In this document: one piece after another, positions 53,513 through 64,000 of the stretch
Layout of the letters: every line of letters begins with the position of its first letter
Position numbering within the stretch: position 1 is the stretch's first letter
DNA from: Certhia americana
Taxonomy: Eukaryota; Chordata; Aves; Passeriformes; Certhiidae
Direction: 5' to 3'
Length of the DNA stretch: 64,000 nucleotides
Assembly (NCBI GenBank): GCA_018697195.1
Contig: CM031878.1
Location: forward strand, 62,752,667 to 62,816,666
The notes under the pieces: generated by a model
Seen by the model: only the letters and a program-made list of their open reading frames with translations
Told to the model about the DNA's origin: nothing
Database searches by the model: none
Translations under genes and position numbers: made by a program

Positions 53513-54838
53513 CTAGAAAAATCAGACAGGGGGACAGTGAGATAGACTAATAGGATATGCACATTTATCTCTCATGAGGGGTGCAAGACCAAACAAAATG
53601 CAGGTTATTAGCTGTTCTCCTCATCTCATCAGTTTGAGGGAGTCCAAAAAAAACAGAAGGAACTCAATCTTTCAAAAATACATTTTCCCTTAAATATTAG
53701 GTGCTTAAAAGTGAAAATTTCATACAGTATGCTTTTGATATACCTAAAGTCTTCACCAGTGTACATTACATACAGACTCACTTAGAAACTGTTGTAGACG
53801 AAAACAACTGATAATCTGTGATACACATTCTTCTCTAATCACAGAATTATTAATTGTGAATAAAAAGGTTAGGTCTTGTTAGCTACATGGAAGCAATTAC
53901 TTTTTAATTTGCAGTGATGCTTCTCAAATACCACACTGCTCTGTTGGAGGAGTAATGGAGTGTTTTCCTCTTGGGCAATGTTAGCTGTACATTTGACCAG
54001 GGCAGTAGGAGGTGAACAGTTATTACTGTGCCTTCAGAGTCTTCTGCCTTGGAGGACCAAAGCCACTGTTTTCTTATCTGAGAACTGGGAGGGGTCAGGG
54101 TGGAGAACTCCCAAAACCAAACTGTGTTAGCAAAAAAATATCCTGAAAATCTGACTTAGGGCAAAGGTAAGCTGGAAGAATATTATACAAGTACTGCTAA
54201 ACCATGTTCTGATTGATATAAACATATTAAAGATTTTTCTAGAATATATTTTATTATTCTAGGCAAAGACAAAAAAATCACAGCAGAGCTTTTCATATCA
54301 CACAGTTATTTGATAGCGAGTAGCCAGTCATTGCTCCAGTATTTGTCTTCTTTCATTTATGACTGAACTGACCATTAGGATTTGTTCTTGTAAGCTGTTA
54401 CTCAATTTTATATACTGCCTTTTCTTAGCAATAGATATGATTTCTTAACAATACGAAATGATTTCATAAGTGATTTTTAGGAGGCCATTTATATTTATAT
54501 TTTATAATGTAAGAAATAAAGTAAGACCATATTAAAAGAAATAGTAAAGAAAAAAGATGTTATGAAGTGTAACTGTAATGCCTTCAGACATTATGTTGGA
54601 GCTGCCCTTTACTCCCAGACTGGGTAACACACAGATGGGAGAGCAAGAGGTGACTGGATTGCCTTGACTCTAAAGCCAATTTGAAATACCCTATACTGAC
54701 TTCTAAACTCCCATGAAAAAGATCAGATGATTACTGCAAACTGGACTGGATAATTATGACCTTTAATTTAATCTGAGAGATTACTGACATAGTCTGGTAA
54801 CTGGTAAAAAGTAGGTATTACCAGTGGGAAGTAAGATA

Positions 54839-55040
54839 AATGCTCCAATTAATTATGTGTAATTTCTTGCATATGTAAACAGAATTATTCTTGCATATGT
54901 AAACAGAATTATTCTGGGTTTTATGCTGGTTTAATGCTGGTTTTATTATCTGGTTTAATGCTCCAATTATTTATGTGTCATTTCTTGCATATGTAAACAG
55001 AATTATTTCTTGCATATGTAAACAGAATTATTCTGGTTTT
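54839..55040. repeat. Nested tandem repeat with four TGTAAACA motifs
   Basis: A unit of about 118 bases starting AATGCTCCAATTA is followed by a second, partial copy from 54957. Each copy contains the 26-base word that begins TTCTTGCATATGTAAACA and ends GAATTATT twice in overlapping tandem, at 54864, 54888, 54982 and 55007. The core TGTAAACA is at 54874-54881, 54898-54905, 54992-54999 and 55017-55024. Between the pairs lies GCTGGTTTAATGCTGGTTTTATTATCTGG, itself a degenerate repeat. All four core copies are identical, which suggests recent duplication or selection. Confidence 0.92.
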
Positions 55041-56713
55041 TAGCAGACAGCTAAAAATAACTTTTACGCAATTCACTCCTCCAACACACACAACAAACTG
55101 ACAAAAATTTTATTTATGTGCTGATACCTCACTGCTCTCTACACAGGAATCATCTCATAACACGTATTACTACATGCCTTTGTCAGTGTAAAGTCTTCCC
55201 TTGCTGACAAACTGTGGCATTTCTTGAGTGAGAGCAGTAAATCAAGGCAGTTTATAAAATACATTTAAGACTTTAAAAGACATTCAAGATTTTAAAAAAC
55301 CCTCTGTCAATCAATCAATGTTTCAATATTGAAAATTAAGAATTGCTAACAACTTCCTGTAGGAAGAACTCCCTGTAGGAGGAGCAAACAAAAAAGGAAA
55401 AAACACAAACATGCAAAAAACCCACTGAAACAAATCCCCCCAAAGTCTTGCAAAAATTCTATATTTAAACAATCTTGCTGTAACAACATCAGTGTAAACT
55501 ATAATCCTCACAATTCATATAAATTCTTGATATAAATAAGTTAATGCTCTTCACAATCAACAGTGCAACTCTGTTCTCAAGTAACAAGGTATTAAAGACA
55601 ACAAGGAAACTTGAGACAAACTTTCAAGAAAAGAAAATGCAACCATATCCATTAAAAATGTTTAAAATATTATATGCTATAAATTAATTTCCATTATGCT
55701 CAGGCAATTAGATTAACATTCCAACTTTCAACAATTTGTTTCTGAATAATATTAAAAGTTGCTCAGTTCCTTACATCAGAATATGTCAAACTCACAAAGC
55801 ACAAGCCTGTTACTCGACAATGCAATTCACTACCATCAGGAAGTGATTTAGACTTGCTGATATTCAGAGTGTAGCGTGCACTGTATGAAATTCTAGAGTT
55901 TCCAGCAAAAATAGCACCATATGTTGAGCTGTATACAGTGCACTTGATGCCTATCACTGAAACAGAGTTCTAATTACATTACTTTAATCTGTCTCAGGGT
56001 TTTCACTTGCTGTCCTGTTTTCCTGTATCTGTCCTTTCATAGAAATGACAAATGAAAAAAACATTCTAAATATTCTGTTTAATATTAATTTAAAAGCAAT
56101 GTTAGGGACAGACAAAATAAAACAGTCAAATGATAGCCATCTGACTGTGTACAATATATGTAATATTTAGGCTAAATCTGACTATCCTCATCATTGTGAT
56201 ACTAATAGACTTAAGTGTCTGTCCTTTAAGTAAGAGTTACTCCTCAGTAAATTCTGACTTATACTATGGTCAATGTTACAGCTATTAATCTTCATAACAA
56301 AGCATCCACATGAATCTTCAAGGCTGAATTAAGAGTATTTCTCTACAAACTCTTCAGTGTAGAGTTGTGGTTAGGTAATATCTTTATGTACTTTTTAAAG
56401 TAAGTTTTAATATGAAAAGCCCTTATTCAGTATTTGCTGCACATAGTGTCAGATCATTATTTCCAATGTAATAGCTGTTAATAGAAATGAAATAAACAGA
56501 CAAATTAGACTATGAAACAACTGATACAAACCTAGATGACTACATAACAGTATGCAATGCTTTCTCTTTTTTGTGAAATTTCCATTGTATTCTGCATGGC
56601 TACCTGTTTTTCCACTTTATGGCCCACAACACCACTAGAAAACGAGGTATGCTCTAACAACCCTAAGAACTACAAAAAACATTATATCATTATATATTAT
56701 ATTATATATATAA

Positions 56714-56727
56714 TATCTATCTATCTA

Positions 56728-56818
<91 letters not shown>
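56714..56818. repeat. ATCT tetranucleotide repeat grading into AT repeat
   Basis: About 75 bases of ATCT units with one interruption (ATCTATATCT) followed by about 30 bases of alternating AT. The flanks are also AT-palindromic. A highly polymorphic microsatellite is expected here. Confidence 0.97.
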
Positions 56819-56822
<4 letters not shown>

Positions 56823-58700
56823 AATACATATATTATATATCACCTAGCAGAGATGGCTTGCCTGTTTCGGGTTTACAGGAGAATAAATAACAGTACTGGA
56901 GTCCCTTCCAAGTACAAGAGAATTATTTTACTAAGTAGAAGACAAAATGAAGTTCATCAGAAGAAGTTCCATGAAAGCAGCCTGTTATAACTGGGTCCCT
57001 GAACACATCCCTTCATGTATTTTGCTGTGAATGGGAACTATTTCTCATTACACGCAGGAATTCTGAGAGTGTGAAAATACCACGTATCAGCAATTCCTAT
57101 AAATTGTTATAGGAATAAAGTGTTGGCTTCACTTTACAGCATAAACTTGTACGATGCATGGCATATCACAGCAATTAAATAGTTCATTCATTTGCACATA
57201 AAAAAGCAAGCTACTGCTTTGGAAGAGGAAACAAAACCCCTGTGATCTATGAGAAGAAACCATTTCTATGAGAAAAAAATGCAAGAAACAACAATGCAAA
57301 ACATTAAATAGATCTACAAAGTATTTAGTTACGGCAATCTCTGATTTGGCATTTATAATCAACTATGACCACATATTTCAGTGTCCACGGTGACACTTGC
57401 TCTCAGCACCCTTGGCATCATTCTGAGAACCATTCTGACTGAAAACAACTAAAATACATTTTGAAACGATGATGGTAAATCTCCCACTGAATTGGTATAT
57501 AGACATACATTGTTTACATATTGTATCTCTGTCTAGTATCCTAATAATATTATAAATAATTACCCAAATATTAATAAATGTCTTAATACAATACCAATTA
57601 TTATGCATGATATGAATGATATGTATTATTATTCACATATAATTTTTAATAAAGTAGGAGAATTTCCTTTGTTAAACAGCCTTTTTAACTATGTTTGGTT
57701 AAAGAGGTTGCTCAATTCTTCTTATATTTATACACACATTCATCACACAGATGCATCTTGCTTGTGGCCACATCCCCTAAATGGTTCCCTAACCCAGGGG
57801 AACTTTAGAATTCAGTATTCCCAATTGCTTTACAGGACATTGCAATACTATTGAAATTACCTTTACCTGCACCTGTAAGTATTTATAAATTTGAGAATTT
57901 AAGTGGTCAGTATTTCAAGTAGCCTTAAAGTATTTTATTGCCCAGTATCTTAATACCAAATACATGGGATCTAAAACCCAAACCCAAATGGAGTTACTTA
58001 AAACTATGAATTTAAAATAGTAAATATGAATCTCTAGGGAATTTTAGGAGATATGTTTTGTAAGAATGTAAGAAGCTATTTGACAAATTATTTAAAATAC
58101 AAGTTTAAAAATGCTAAAATACTAATTTTCAATAAAGTACTGTGCCTTCACATTTCAACTAATGCATCATTTATGTGCAATGCAGTGCTTCCACTTTTCT
58201 TTGTTCTTTTGTTCTAGATAAGTAGCAACAGAAACTGTAAATAAACCCAAGGTTTATTTTCCTAACTGACCAGAGTACTGTTGTAAAATCCAGTTAAAAC
58301 TTTACTTTTCCTTTTAAACAAAGCAAATAAAAGTTGCTATGACTATGCAAAGTGCTGCCAATGTGATATTAACAATGGCAGTAATGAAGTATGAGTAGAG
58401 ACACCTGTATGTGAAATTAAAAGATGAAGAAAGACAAAAAATAGATTAAATGAATAGTGTACATTGAGAGCCAAGGACAGGAGCAGCAGCAGCAAAGAAG
58501 TAAACACAGAGAAAATGTGGCTTGTATCAGAACCCTGCAGTGGATGACTTCTTAGCAGGCAACCTGTGATGAGACCAGAACACAGATGACTCACTAGCAC
58601 AAAATAACTGCACAGCGATAAAATGAAGATGTGAAGAAGGTAGCAACACATTTATATATGCTATTTCACTTCCCTTCAACAGGATGACAGACCACAGACT

Positions 58701-58784
58701 GATAGTCATAATAAAGCAAATATATGATATGATAATATGATATGATATTTTCCTTTATATGATAGTCATAATAAAGGAAATATT
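58701..58784. repeat. Split direct repeat with ATATGAT core
   Basis: The segment GATAGTCATAATAAAG, followed by CAAATAT or GAAATAT, occurs at 58701 and again at 58761. The 37-base spacer contains several ATATGAT units. It looks like local slippage and duplication. Confidence 0.85.
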
Positions 58785-61150
58785 GACAATGCTCAGCAGT
58801 CCTGCTTTAGATTTCACGTGGATCAAACAAGGTACAGCATGAAGCCAATATCCCAAGTGACATAAATGCCTGTCCAAAACAGAGTCTGTCATCATCTGTC
58901 AAGCAGAAACCAGAAATCATAGTGAGACATCAACAGCTAGTACCCCTTGTTTTCTGTGCTGCCAAAATAACAGCCTACCTGGACTCTAATGTTTTAGTAT
59001 TGTGGCTGTAAGGATATCCACTGTGAGTGTATGGATAAAATCTACTTCAGAAACTAACTGAAAGGAAAATCATCTTTCCCCAGGAGGTCTTTCATTCTTC
59101 AAGAAATAATTCCTTTAATTGTATTATGCTCAGTAATCCACAATTAGAGGCCTTGAAAAGGATTCCAGATTAGAGAGACATGATAGCTGATGTGAAACAG
59201 AATGTACCTGAAGAATGGAGGAGTTTTTTTTAATCTAAAGAAAAACAATGAACATATTTTAAACACAGACATGTTAAATAGCTACTATAGCAAAAACTGT
59301 TCTAGGCAAAGTAAAAAAGAAAAAGGGAGTAACAATGAATACAAAGAAATAAGTTGAATACAGAAGTTTTTGCAACTACTAAAACACTTCGCTAATTTTT
59401 TATATTTGGTTGTCTTCATTCAGTTTTAAAATGGATTTTCTAGTTTCATCTACTTGCTGATTGGATTTTGTACAATAATGATACAAAATACAGTAACATC
59501 AAAGCCTAGAACCTGTGAAAAGATAAAAGTCCAACTGTAGTCTAAAATCCTACAATAAAAGGAGACCAAAACTTTGGTCCTGTTTCACTAAACAGTACCT
59601 TTAAGGCAAAAGGAATTTTTAATCACCACCATCTACACCCCGACAAAGGAATCTGACTTTTCGTAATAATCTGGAATCCACGAAGCAAAGAGGGAGGGAG
59701 GAGGAGACCCATGTGTGCATTACAGGGCAACGAACAAGGGTACGGAGAAGAAACAGGGTCTGTATCTATGTGTGCATGTATTGCACAAGAGCTGGTGAGG
59801 AGAGGGAAAAATTGGACACATGGAGAGAAGGAATCCGTGGGAGAAGTCTATCTCTTTGAGTGAAATGCCCAACAAGAGGTGATGGCACAGGCAGAAGCAG
59901 AGCAAGTTGGAGAATCATAGAGACAAATCAAAATGGAAGCTGGAAACTTCAGAGGGTAAAGTAAGAGAGACAGGAACTAGAAAAGCAGACAGGGGTCTGT
60001 GTGAAGAGAAACTGTATGGTAGACAGAAGGTTGCTTCACTAGCCAGTAATAATGAGAACTTATGTGACTAGAGAAAAAAAAAAAGAACTGAATAGAAAAC
60101 AAAGTCAGATAGTCACTATCACTGCACCTTATCTCTAACTGGAATTTGACTGACCCTTTTTTTTTTTTTGTTGTATTGATTTTGGACGGCATGCAGCAAA
60201 GACTCAGGATGTGACTGCAAGATAGGACTCAGATCTGAAATCTGCTCACAAAAGACAGCTACAGAAGATGCACAATACAACCAACGGGTCAGGTCATGCA
60301 AAGCTTTATTAAAGTTTTAGGGGGTCTCTAAAGAGAAGCAATTAGAAAAACCCCATGAACAATCTCTGTAGAGATCTCACTGCCTCCAGAAGCAGGAAAG
60401 AGAAGAAACACACCAAAGCAGAGAACGCAGCAGCTGAACTACACAATCTAAAACTAACAGTTCAGGTATTTCCCAGCATCAATCAGCATTCCAGGCCTGT
60501 GTATAAAATCAGTGGTGCCTCAGAGACAGGAGGTCTAATCTAAGGCTCCTAGTAAGTCATGATATACATATATTTCAGCTGCTTTTACCATCTGCTCTTC
60601 TTTATCCAAGAAGATAATTAATTTGCCAGAAAAGCTCAATATAATATGGATATTGTACCTCATATTAAGAAATAAATTATACACATCTCAGTCTCAGAAC
60701 TGAGTTTTTAGTTATTTAGGGTTTACTGGCTCCAGTGAAGGCAAGAGAAATGCAGAAAGTCAGCTGTGATTTGGTGCTATACTCTGAATTATCACTACAT
60801 GCAGAAAGTAAGAGCAATTCCACAGAAGTCATTTAAGATTTAGTAAGTTGTACCAGCTCCTCAGCACCATCTATAATGGATCTGTAGGTACTTCTACATT
60901 TTATGCCCTGGAGCCCTCTTTTCCAAGAAAAGCCAAGAAGTGAGCCTCATAGGTCAGGAAGACACCAGGCTTTATTTGCACATTTCTGACAAAACACATC
61001 CTGTGGAAGTTAAGAAGTGCTGTAACATACAGAAAGTAGCAATGGAGTAACATTTCAGAAGAAAGGGAGTGAACAAACCAGCAAGACCAAAGTCAGCTGC
61101 AGGTAGGACAGCATGAACAAGGTTCAGGTGAAACCCCAGAGCTTGGGTTA

Positions 61151-61260
61151 AGAATCATAGAATCCCTTGGGCTGGAAAAGACTTTCAAGGTCATTAAATT
61201 CAATCTTCAACCAAGCACCACCATGTCCATGAAACCCACTTCCAAGGGTGGTGACTCTGG
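61151..61260 (-). mobile_element. Old CR1 LINE 3'-end fragment
   Basis: The sequence AGAATCATAGAATCCCTTGG, then GCTGGAAAAGACTTTCAAGG, is the reverse complement of a typical avian CR1 3' end with its ATTCTATGATTCT tail. It continues with CCAAGCACCACCATGTCC and GGGTGGTGACTC, which also fit the CR1 3' region. The copy therefore reads on the minus strand, in the same direction as FER. It is diverged and truncated, and its far end is approximate. Confidence 0.75.
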
Positions 61261-64000
61261 GTACAGGCATGACAGAAACGGCTGTGCTCAATCTGAGTGT
61301 GCCTGGGAGTCAGGGCAGTCGATATCGAGCAGTACTGCACCTGAGCTAGTAACACCTGCCACCTCTGATTTGCTTCTGCATCAGTGGCACAGGCAATTTG
61401 CATCCCAAATGATTCAGAACAGACCTCTACAGGTTACCTCATCCAACTGCAAGACAGAAGTTATGACCTTGCTGAAATCCCCCTTGGAAGCTGGCTACAC
61501 ATGTCTAGATATAAGCTGAGTATAGCTGAAACCTAATTCTGACAATCTTCCCATGCAATTAGATTACTGGATATTTCCATAGTTTTTTACATGTAGAGGC
61601 ATAGCTCTGCCTCTTTCCAGCTGCCAGCATTCAGAACATACCAAAATGTGTTAGATAAAATAAGGAACACAATCTCACTGTTAAGTCAAAAGGGAAGTTG
61701 CATTTTTTTAACTATCAGAAAGGAATTCTATGGAGGTATAAGGAAGGCCCACTGGTACTCCAGTGAAATGCAATGCATTAGTAGAAGAATGAAAAATGTC
61801 CATAAATACCTACTGGGGAGAGGGGCTAAGAATCAGATCAGAATAGATCACTACTATCGGAACAGATGACTGATAGAACAGACTAAAATAGTCTATAGAC
61901 CAGAATGGAACAAGAGACAAGAGACAACTGCTGAGAAACTGTTTAGAACTGTCTGAGGCCAAGGATCCGGTACAGGAAGATCTTCTAGTTTTCATAATAT
62001 CATAATATATAATATCCTCATCATGGATCATATTAGCATAATGCATACACTAGAGAAAGCTATATTCAGACTCAACAGACAAGACAGACACTTCAATTGC
62101 CTGTATTTGAATGCCTGACATAACAGAAATAAAATCATTCCAAAATACTTTTTTGATTTTAATTTTAACTATGTTAACTATAAAAATGTTTAAATATATA
62201 GAAACCCAAAACAGAAAAAGTAGGTCACCAACTTGAGATTAAACATTCCAGCTTCTAAAAGGAGCAGGTCACAAAACATGTGACTTCAAGCTTCCTTCTA
62301 CTACCCTGAATCAAGCACTGAAACATACAAAGATGTTTGCATATACTTTTAATTAGACAAATCTTTCCAGAGAGAGCTGGTGCAAGCATGATGATGGTGC
62401 TTGTCTTGCAGACTCTTGGAGAGACAGAGGAACCATGGAAGATTCTACAAGATAAACCACTGAAACAGTTGCATAACATGGTAACTGCACCACAGGATTC
62501 CACATCTATCCTCAAAATGCTCCACTCTAGAAGACACATTTCAGAGGCATGCCAAGTTCTTACCTCTAAATTAAATTCTCCTTTCATGGCTAACTAAGAT
62601 TCAAGTAAATTGAAATTAACATAAAGAAGGAGAAGAAAGAATCTTGCAGCTTAGAATTGCTTTTTGCACCTCATAGATTACATTTGATCTTGATTTGTTC
62701 TTCCCTTAAAGGAAGAGGAAAAAACATTCAAATTTCTAGTGGGACTCCTGCAGTTCCTTTTTGATTACATTGAATTGAATTCAATGAGATTGAATGATAA
62801 ATTATAAGCAAATGAAAATGCAGTTAAATGATCCTGAGTATTAAAATTAATTAAAACCCACTTTGTCATTCATGATCACTAAAAGAGAAGTTGGGGCCAG
62901 AAAGATAACCGTTAGAAAGGGTAAAAGAGAAGGGCATTTTAGTTTCTTTTTTTCTTTGTCTTTTTTTCATTAAAAGATGCTGAGTTCACTCTGAAAAGAA
63001 AAGAACAAGAAGCAGGCTCTGTAGTCCCTTCAGCATTTTCCTGATAAATCTTCTCCATGTCTCAACAAAATTCAGCATTCATTTGTCTCAGGCTGTCAGT
63101 CCGGACTCTGGCAGTATTCCAGACAGTCTTTCTGATCATGATATAAATTTGATAAAAATGAGCTGTTATGAAAACTCCTTATGCCCTGTGCAGCCTTAAG
63201 AGACAATGGCAAATAGTTCTTTTACTGTTCTGTATATCAAAGCAGATCCTCATAATTATTTCTCTTTCTTCAGTTTTAGGGTCAACACTAAAGCACAAAA
63301 ATCATACTGAGACAACAGACACAGAGCAAAGAAAAATGAAAAAATTAACACAAAAAATATAAGTATAATGCTCAGTTTTTCAGATTGACTTAGCATTATG
63401 GGAAAGTAGCACTCCTTCTGACACAGCACTATAAACTCTTACATGAAGTACTGCTCTTTGTCATGTAGGAAACCATTCCTGACAAAGGTTTATCTACATT
63501 GGAAAATTCCAGTGGTTGCAAATACATAGCAGTTCTCCCTGAACAGTTTTAAGAGTCATGTTGCACATTTACTACATTACTTTTAAGTCTGGTCAGCAAG
63601 TCCATAGGACTATACAAACTCACAGCTCTAAACTACCATCAAGTATTTGGCAAGTCTCAACATGCAGGAATTCCTACATGGAATTCCTAACTAGGAATCC
63701 TCATTTTAACTTTTATTTTTCTTAGGGTAAACTTCATACTTGGAGTGTGTCACAACAGATTAATAAAAAGTTACTGCATTCAGTTACGAAGCAGTGCAGT
63801 ATTCCTATTTTTAGATAAGAAGACACCAGGCAAAACACTCCACTAAATGCAACCTTTGCAATGAACCTTATCAAACCCAGCTTAGAGAGCATTTCACTCA
63901 AAAGCAGTAAAAATTAAGAATATTACGATGAAAATAACTTATAGCAACCTATATGATGTTCAGAGTCCATCAAGACACTAACATGTTGCAACTTTATGTG

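Larger units (their letters stand above)
53513..64000 (-). other. FER: FER intron, partial (over 10.4 kb, runs off the window)
   Basis: Sequence upstream of the exon at 53512 in the FER direction. I searched the minus strand for the expected N-lobe motifs (glycine loop, VAVK, NIVKLIGVC) and found none, so the preceding exon should lie beyond 64000. The stretch holds a nested tandem repeat at 54839-55040, a large microsatellite at 56714-56818, a split direct repeat at 58701-58784 and an old CR1 end at 61151-61260. The rest shows nothing recognisable. Confidence 0.75.

Noticed and set aside
55763..55957. 64-codon minus-strand frame in the region where the FER N-lobe exon was expected
   Set aside because: The translation shows none of the N-lobe motifs (glycine loop, VAVK, alpha-C Glu, LIGVC), so it is not the missing exon.
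56557..56847. 96-codon plus-strand frame rich in Ile, Tyr, Leu and Ser
   Set aside because: Most of it is the ATCT/AT microsatellite translated; not a gene.
62255..62597. Overlapping frames of 110 (minus) and 86 (plus) codons
   Set aside because: Both are open on the same DNA with no recognisable domain, no splice signals fitting FER phases and ordinary composition; treated as chance ORFs.

Overview
This window is a piece of a vertebrate nuclear chromosome, most likely from a bird. It is AT-rich and almost entirely non-coding, and its only recognisable gene is split by long GT-AG introns. The interspersed repeats I recognise are typical of birds: a 5'-truncated CR1 LINE carrying reverse-transcriptase-region sequence, a second old CR1 3'-end fragment that starts with the inverted CR1 tail, and two fragments of ERVL-like avian LTR elements. 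I see no bacterial-type operons, CRISPR array, rRNA or tRNA gene.

The gene is FER, a non-receptor tyrosine kinase of the FES/FER family, read on the minus strand. Four consecutive exons are present, the last four of the gene: 53389-53512, 32125-31971, 28521-28399 and 24771-24626, listed in transcript order. Together they encode about 182 residues, from the middle of the kinase domain (GGDFL hinge/alpha-D region) to the stop codon. They include the HRDLAARN catalytic loop, the DFG motif, the activation-loop tyrosine, the APE motif, the SDVWSFG helix and the C-terminal tail. Splice phases agree at all three junctions, every splice site is canonical and no frame is broken, so this looks like a functional gene. 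The F-BAR, FX and SH2 domains and the kinase N-lobe must lie beyond position 64000; I found no exon for them between 53513 and 64000.

Layout: 1-24625 lies downstream of the FER stop codon. It holds the FER 3' UTR (end not determined) and then intergenic DNA with no recognised gene; the ORFs there look like chance ORFs. 24772-28398 is the last intron and is half filled by the CR1 copy (about 25500-27375), which contains a 20-base G run. 28522-31970 is the next intron and carries a truncated LTR with a TATA-like box (29759-30095). 32126-53388 is a 21.3 kb intron. An ERVL-like 3' end plus LTR (about 32230-32721) sits close to the exon at its low-coordinate end, and the intron also holds a homopurine tract, a CA microsatellite and a predicted G-quadruplex on the transcribed RNA. 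53513-64000 is part of a further intron with a nested tandem repeat carrying four forkhead-like motifs, a long ATCT/AT microsatellite and an old CR1 fragment.

I did not find a new biological system. The observations most worth a second look are the four-copy TGTAAACA repeat, the suspicious G run inside the CR1, the intronic G-quadruplex motif, and the retroviral LTR close to the HRD-encoding exon.
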